A stretch of 64,000 nucleotides of DNA from Sordaria brevicollis (Eukaryota; Ascomycota; Sordariomycetes; Sordariales; Sordariaceae), in the NCBI GenBank assembly GCA_033439795.1, contig JAUTDP010000003.1, positions 3,844,001-3,908,000 on the forward strand. The letters are read 5' to 3'. Within the stretch, counting starts at the first letter, position 1; every line of letters starts with the position of its first letter. This document shows positions 59,678 through 64,000 of this stretch, piece after piece. Position numbers and translations under genes: made by a program. The notes beneath the pieces were generated by a model. That model did no database searches. It saw nothing but the letters and a program-made list of their open reading frames with translations, and had not been told where the DNA came from.

Positions 59678-62322
59678 CAGAGGGAGATGGGTTTTCAGGT
59701 TCACTGCCCAAGCACCCCAGAGGGTAGTGTTCGATGGGCAGCCCCTAGTGGGTTCCAACCCTTCTATCGCGTGAATCGTGATGTGTTAATATAGTGGACA
59801 TCTATAGCGGAGTTAGGTTTGTCACCGAAGTCTGGAGGTGGAAGTGGAAGGCGCCTTGGAAACAAAAAAGCTGGGACGGAGTGTCAAAAAAGGCCCGCTA
59901 ATAACGAAACGGAATTCATTTTCCTTTTCCTTGCTCTCTCACGGAATGTCTTGGGTACCATCGCGTTTTCCCGAAGTGCGAGCTGTGGAAATGGAGAATT
60001 GGAGCTTTTTTGGTTGCTATGAATAGAATTTAGCAAAATGATGATCAAGGCTTTTATTTGGAGCAAGTCGCTGGGAACAGAGAAGAAGACCTGGATATTT
60101 CCAAGTTTCTAACGGAACAACACCATCACGTTGTTCATTGCAGTAGTTTGCTCGCTATATGAAAAGAGCCGCAATCTGGATGTTCTGCATTGGTGTTTTT
60201 GAGTATCGAATATGTCGAACAGCTTCGATTTTCCAATGTTCCATCTGAGAAGGTATCGACAAAATTCCAAGCAAAAAAGTCGCCCCATACAAATGGCGGT
60301 GAACTGACTTCGTCGTCAAGAAGACCTAGAACAAGTCTAGAGCGGTGTATGTCAATGCACTGCAGGCATTTCGAATCTTCGACTCCCACAAACGCAATGC
60401 TTACAAGGTTATTGAGCATTTTATACTCCGTCTGAAAAGCAACCGGATGATGCCGTCGTCGAAAGTTTTGGAACGTTCACAGTGCCAGTTATGCGTTTCC
60501 ATATTCCATCCTCAACCATGTTACTTCATGCCATACATCTGGCTCACAGTGTTTGCAGGCAAACCCGCATAGTCCTCCCGGTATCTGGTGCATCTTGAAC
60601 GTTGAAACGAGGTTGTGTTTTGAGTCTTTTGAATGTCTTCAAAGCTTCCATTTTCACAGCACAATCCGCGAAATTTTGGGATTGAAACGGGGAAAGACCG
60701 AAGTTATCATGGGGAAGGAATGAATTGTTTCAAACGGGTGGGCGTCAATGAGATGGGACTTGATAGGTACTAACAGTTTGAAACTCCCTTCGATTGAACA
60801 TCTGATAAAGTGAACTCGGACAGGACAGCCAAAGTATCAAGCCATTCGACATTGTGCGAAGACTCATCGAGTAATGAATGGGGACCACGTTGACAGCCGT
60901 AACTCTCCCACGGTGATCACTATCCATACAAGGGATATCTATGATCAGTTGTTGTTTTTGGTTGTGTCTATCAAAGAGTCTGGACTGCAAGATCTTCGGA
61001 CAACCGAGGACTGGGATCTTCGTCTTTGATACGCTATAGTACACGTGTGTTTTCTAGAAAGTTATCCCACAGCGATCTGGGGAGAATAGGGGAGATGTCT
61101 ACGCCAAGTTCAAGTCCGAGTATCGAGACGTGTCAAATGGTGATTTTGATATATGAGAAATATTGTATCTTGAAAGAGAAAGATGATACCACCCGCACTT
61201 GGCATCATTTCGAATTCCAACCTCGAAACCGAGAAAGCAGAACCCATAATTTCCTACCTTCCAGTTCTTCCATGGCAGCAAGGTAACATGGCTTGAAAAC
61301 CAGCAATTGATTCCACACAGTTAGTCCAGTCGAGAGTCCAGGATACATTTCCTTCTCAAATGCCGAACTTCTGTAGATCATTTCTTGCTGATCACCAGCA
61401 AAACGTGGTCAGGTGGATGGCAGGAAAATAAAAACAGAACCCATGTCGAATGTTGCGTCCCTTTCACCGTCTACTGCAAGGTACACCCGCTGCTCAGATG
61501 ACGCGTGTACCTATTTCTTGCTTTGTTGGCAAGAGACAAGGAGGATCGTGATGAGGTGCATAGACGATTGAACGTGTTGAGTGACGGAAGGAGAGCGATA
61601 CTTTTTGTGATTTTGTTCTTCACAGATCAACCAGACTTCTGAAGACTCTTCTTCTGCAGACTAGATACAGTGTCATGATTGTCTCGGAGCGGACAAATGA
61701 CGAGGTAGACCTCCGTCAAATTAGAGAAGGTGGTCTCGGACAGAGAGTCATAACTCGTTCGAGCTCCATACTTCTTGGCGTCAAGAAACATTGGCACTTG
61801 ACACTAAAATGAAATCCAAAACTCGATGAAGGTGGATTCGATGTTACATATATGGTTGATGAAAGAAGATGATATGATTTGATGAGGCAGTGTCCTCGCT
61901 GTGTGTGAACTCAACGTTGTCGTCGCCGTTGGGCATGCAGGGACCAACCCTAACCCTGCTTCTGAAATGCATTCACCGCACATCAATCTGAAAACTTCGA
62001 ATGTTCACGGTGGAACAATTTGCATCTCTGAGCGAGAGAACTGAATCATCACAACACCATTCCCGGACATATCGTAGCGAGGCTTGTGGTTTTCGATACG
62101 AAAGTGGAATATCGACACTAGCCCGGCTCTATTAACAGCGAAGCGACTGGCTTATCGCGACGGTCCAGCATCTCGATACGCCGTACATTCCTCACCTCGC
62201 GAACGGGTCGAACTCATCGAACGGCCGTCATTCACCTCACTTGACCGGCACCACCCTCACCGTGACACTTGATCAAAGCAACCTCATCAACTCGTATTTT
62301 TAAGTCCAAAAGATCACCCACA

Positions 62323-64000
62323 ATGAACCGCAACCCAGGATCCAAACCAAATTCCAAACCCTCGTCAAAAGCCAAGCAAAAACTCACCAACAACCCAAGA
62401 CCAACATCCACCACACAACAACCTCCATCATCAAAACCTTCCGAACCCGAACCACCAACCACTACCATCAGCACTCTCTCATCACTACCACCCTCAATCT
62501 CAAATGACCCCTCCTCCCTCCTCCCCATCTTGACCCCCGCCTTCGAGATCCTCTCCCGCTTCCACCACCGCAACAAAAACCAGCACCGCCTGTCAAAATG
62601 GTGGGCCGAAGCCGACATGCTGCGCCGGCACTTGCGCAAGCTGATTGAGGCGGCGAATGAGTGGTGCGATAAGGAGCCGGAACGAGAGGCAAGACGACGA
62701 AAAGAGGAACAGAAGAGGAAGAAGAGGGAGAAGAATGAGCGGTTGGGGAGGTTTGGAAAAGTGGGTGAGGATGATGAGGGAAAGGAGGGAGAGGATGATA
62801 AGGAGCTGGAGGAGGTCAGGGTGCGGGCGGAGTATTTGAGGGGGACGTTGGGGCCGAGGGCTTATTTGTGAGTGTTTACTTTCCTTTCTGACGGGATAGG
62901 GTGAACAAGATGAGGACAGGAGTGGAAAGGGAGTGAGTGGCGAGGGTACTCATAGCTTTGGCTCACCTCATCCTCTCCGCCCTCTTCAAACCACTCTTTT
63001 ACACTCCCCACACAGACGGACTACTAACGATCTCAACAGTGCATTCAGCCAGTTAACAGCCGACAGGCAATTCGCCCACCTAGGCCTCATGCTCCTGGGC
63101 GTTCTGGCCCAGGTAGACAAAGCCCTTTCGGTATTTGCCTCTATTCCAATCGACAACGACGATGGCGCTGTCGCCGACGAAGCGGCAGAAGACGCCAGCA
63201 CGGCTGTCAACGCTACGAGTGATGCGCCCAAACAGCAGCACAACGACACCGGCGTGGCGGTATCAAGGGAGGAGTTGCTCGCTATGATGTCAGCGCCCGG
63301 CTCCGGGACTCCAGTATCCAGGGATGGTCGGGATCAACCGCTACCCACCACCGAGATTGAAAATGAAGGAGCAACAGAAGAGGGCAGGAAGGTCAAGGCC
63401 AAGAGCGGGAAGAAGAGGCCAAGCGATGACGAGGATACATCAGTACCCGAGAAGAAGGTGAAGAAGAAGAGGAAGACTGAAGGCGACGGAGATGACATGG
63501 ACGATATCTTCGCTTCATTCAACAAACTTAAGAAGGCAAAGAAGGAGAAGAGGGCCATGACGAAGCAGACAGAAGACGGAGACGGAGATGACATCGATGA
63601 AATCTTTGCTTCATTCGACAAGCCCTTCAAGAAGAAGAAGACAACAACTACCATGGCAACTGCTACCACCACTTTAACAACCTCCGAGACTGCCACCACA
63701 ACGGCCACTCAATCGACCACGAAACTGACAACGACAACAGTCGAATCATCAGCACCAACAAAAGCGCCGGTAGAAGCAGAGCCAGAACCAGAACCAGAAG
63801 CGCCCCAAGATGACCTCAACTCCATCTTCGCCTCCCTAGAAAAACCCAAAAAGAAGAAACCCAAGGAAAAAAAGACAGATGACCTAGACGACATCTTCGC
63901 TGCCTTCGACAAGCCAACATCATCCAAATCGACGAAGATCAAGAAGAAGAAAAGGACGGGAGCGGGAGCAGATGAGTTTGATGATATCTTTGGAGGGTTG
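62323..64000 (+). CDS. rmp1: Rmp1-like RNase MRP subunit, C-terminus beyond window
   Basis: Exons 62323-62867 and 63040 to the window edge give 502 residues so far, open at 64000. Residues about 70-110 read FEILSRFHHRNKNQHRLSKW followed by WAEADMLRRHLRKL, and 170-205 read YLRGTLGPRAYFAFSQLTAD with LGLMLLGVLAQVDKAL. The HRNKNQHR..WW block and the late hydrophobic helix are the RNA-binding domain of Rmp1, a protein specific to RNase MRP that processes pre-rRNA in the nucleolus. The intron has GTGAGT donor and CTAAC branch site. The C-terminal half is Lys-rich with five acidic copies of a D-D-hydrophobic-D/N-x-IFA/G motif, which looks like a DUF1764-type repeat. Yeast Rmp1 (about 200 residues) lacks this extension. 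Confidence 0.85.
63490..64000 (+). repeat. Five copies of acidic DDIFA motif in Rmp1-like protein
   Basis: In order: GDDMDDIFASFNK, GDDIDEIFASFDKP, QDDLNSIFASLEKP, TDDLDDIFAAFDKP and ADEFDDIFGGL, each but the last followed by Lys-rich linker. Spacing between copies is irregular, from about 23 to 75 residues. Confidence 0.85.

Larger units (their letters stand above)
51416..62322. other. Gene-poor intergenic stretch of about 10.9 kb
   Basis: The first ~500 bases are upstream of the Ecl1-like gene. The rest has normal base composition and no RIP. I found no frame with recognisable domain or steady codon bias, no tRNA and no rRNA. It contains a (TTG) microsatellite at 52466-52491, an inverted repeat at 53429-53449, an A11-C-T49 tract at 55876-55936 and a 23-T run at 59655-59677. 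Non-coding RNAs or fast-evolving small genes cannot be excluded. Confidence 0.5.

Overview
The window looks like a chromosome segment from a filamentous ascomycete of the Neurospora/Sordaria type. The evidence is compact genes with short introns (GTAAGT/GTATGT donors, CTAAC-type branch sites), a GDP-mannose transporter very close to the Neurospora family as I know it, and about 26 kb of AT-rich DNA carrying the mark of repeat-induced point mutation (RIP): CpA/TpG almost gone, TpA in great excess, CpG kept. Placement below class level is inference.

Region 1 (1 to about 26.1 kb) is a stack of RIP-mutated transposons. My reading is that a minus-strand Ty3/gypsy element (A) is the oldest layer, with its pieces at about 6.95-7.5, 10.7-13.95 and 21.4-25.23 kb. 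A plus-strand Ty3/gypsy chromovirus (B, 13953-21381) sits inside it with 239-bp LTRs and a 5-bp target duplication. A DNA transposon with long terminal inverted repeats (D, 7526-10662) also sits inside it. Another minus-strand gypsy element (C, 1 to about 6945) appears to have entered its left LTR, and a 441-bp unmutated MITE (1415-1855) lies within the reverse transcriptase of C. Catalytic motifs are mutated and many stops are of the Gln/Trp-to-stop kind expected from RIP. Several short islands inside this block escaped RIP.

Region 2 (about 26.1-64 kb) is ordinary euchromatin with seven protein genes whose exons I could join in frame: a Golgi GDP-mannose transporter (minus, 27359-28782); an RRM plus Pumilio RNA-binding protein of the Jsn1/Puf2 type (minus, 30232-33973); an ER membrane protein of the CCDC47 family (plus, 38251-39902); a small MTH1187/Ecm15-like protein (minus, 40562-41147); an Ark1/Prk1/Akl1-type actin-patch kinase (plus, 43158-46594); an Ecl1-type zinc-motif protein (minus, 50261-51415); and an Rmp1-like RNase MRP subunit running off the right edge (plus, 62323 to beyond 64000). 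They are housekeeping or signalling genes with no sign of a cluster. Between 51.4 and 62.3 kb I found no convincing gene.

I did not find a clear new biological system. The strongest leads are the nested transposon stack with its RIP-escaping islands, the repeated acidic DDIFA-type motif in the Rmp1-like protein, and an upstream ORF overlapping the start of the CCDC47-like gene.
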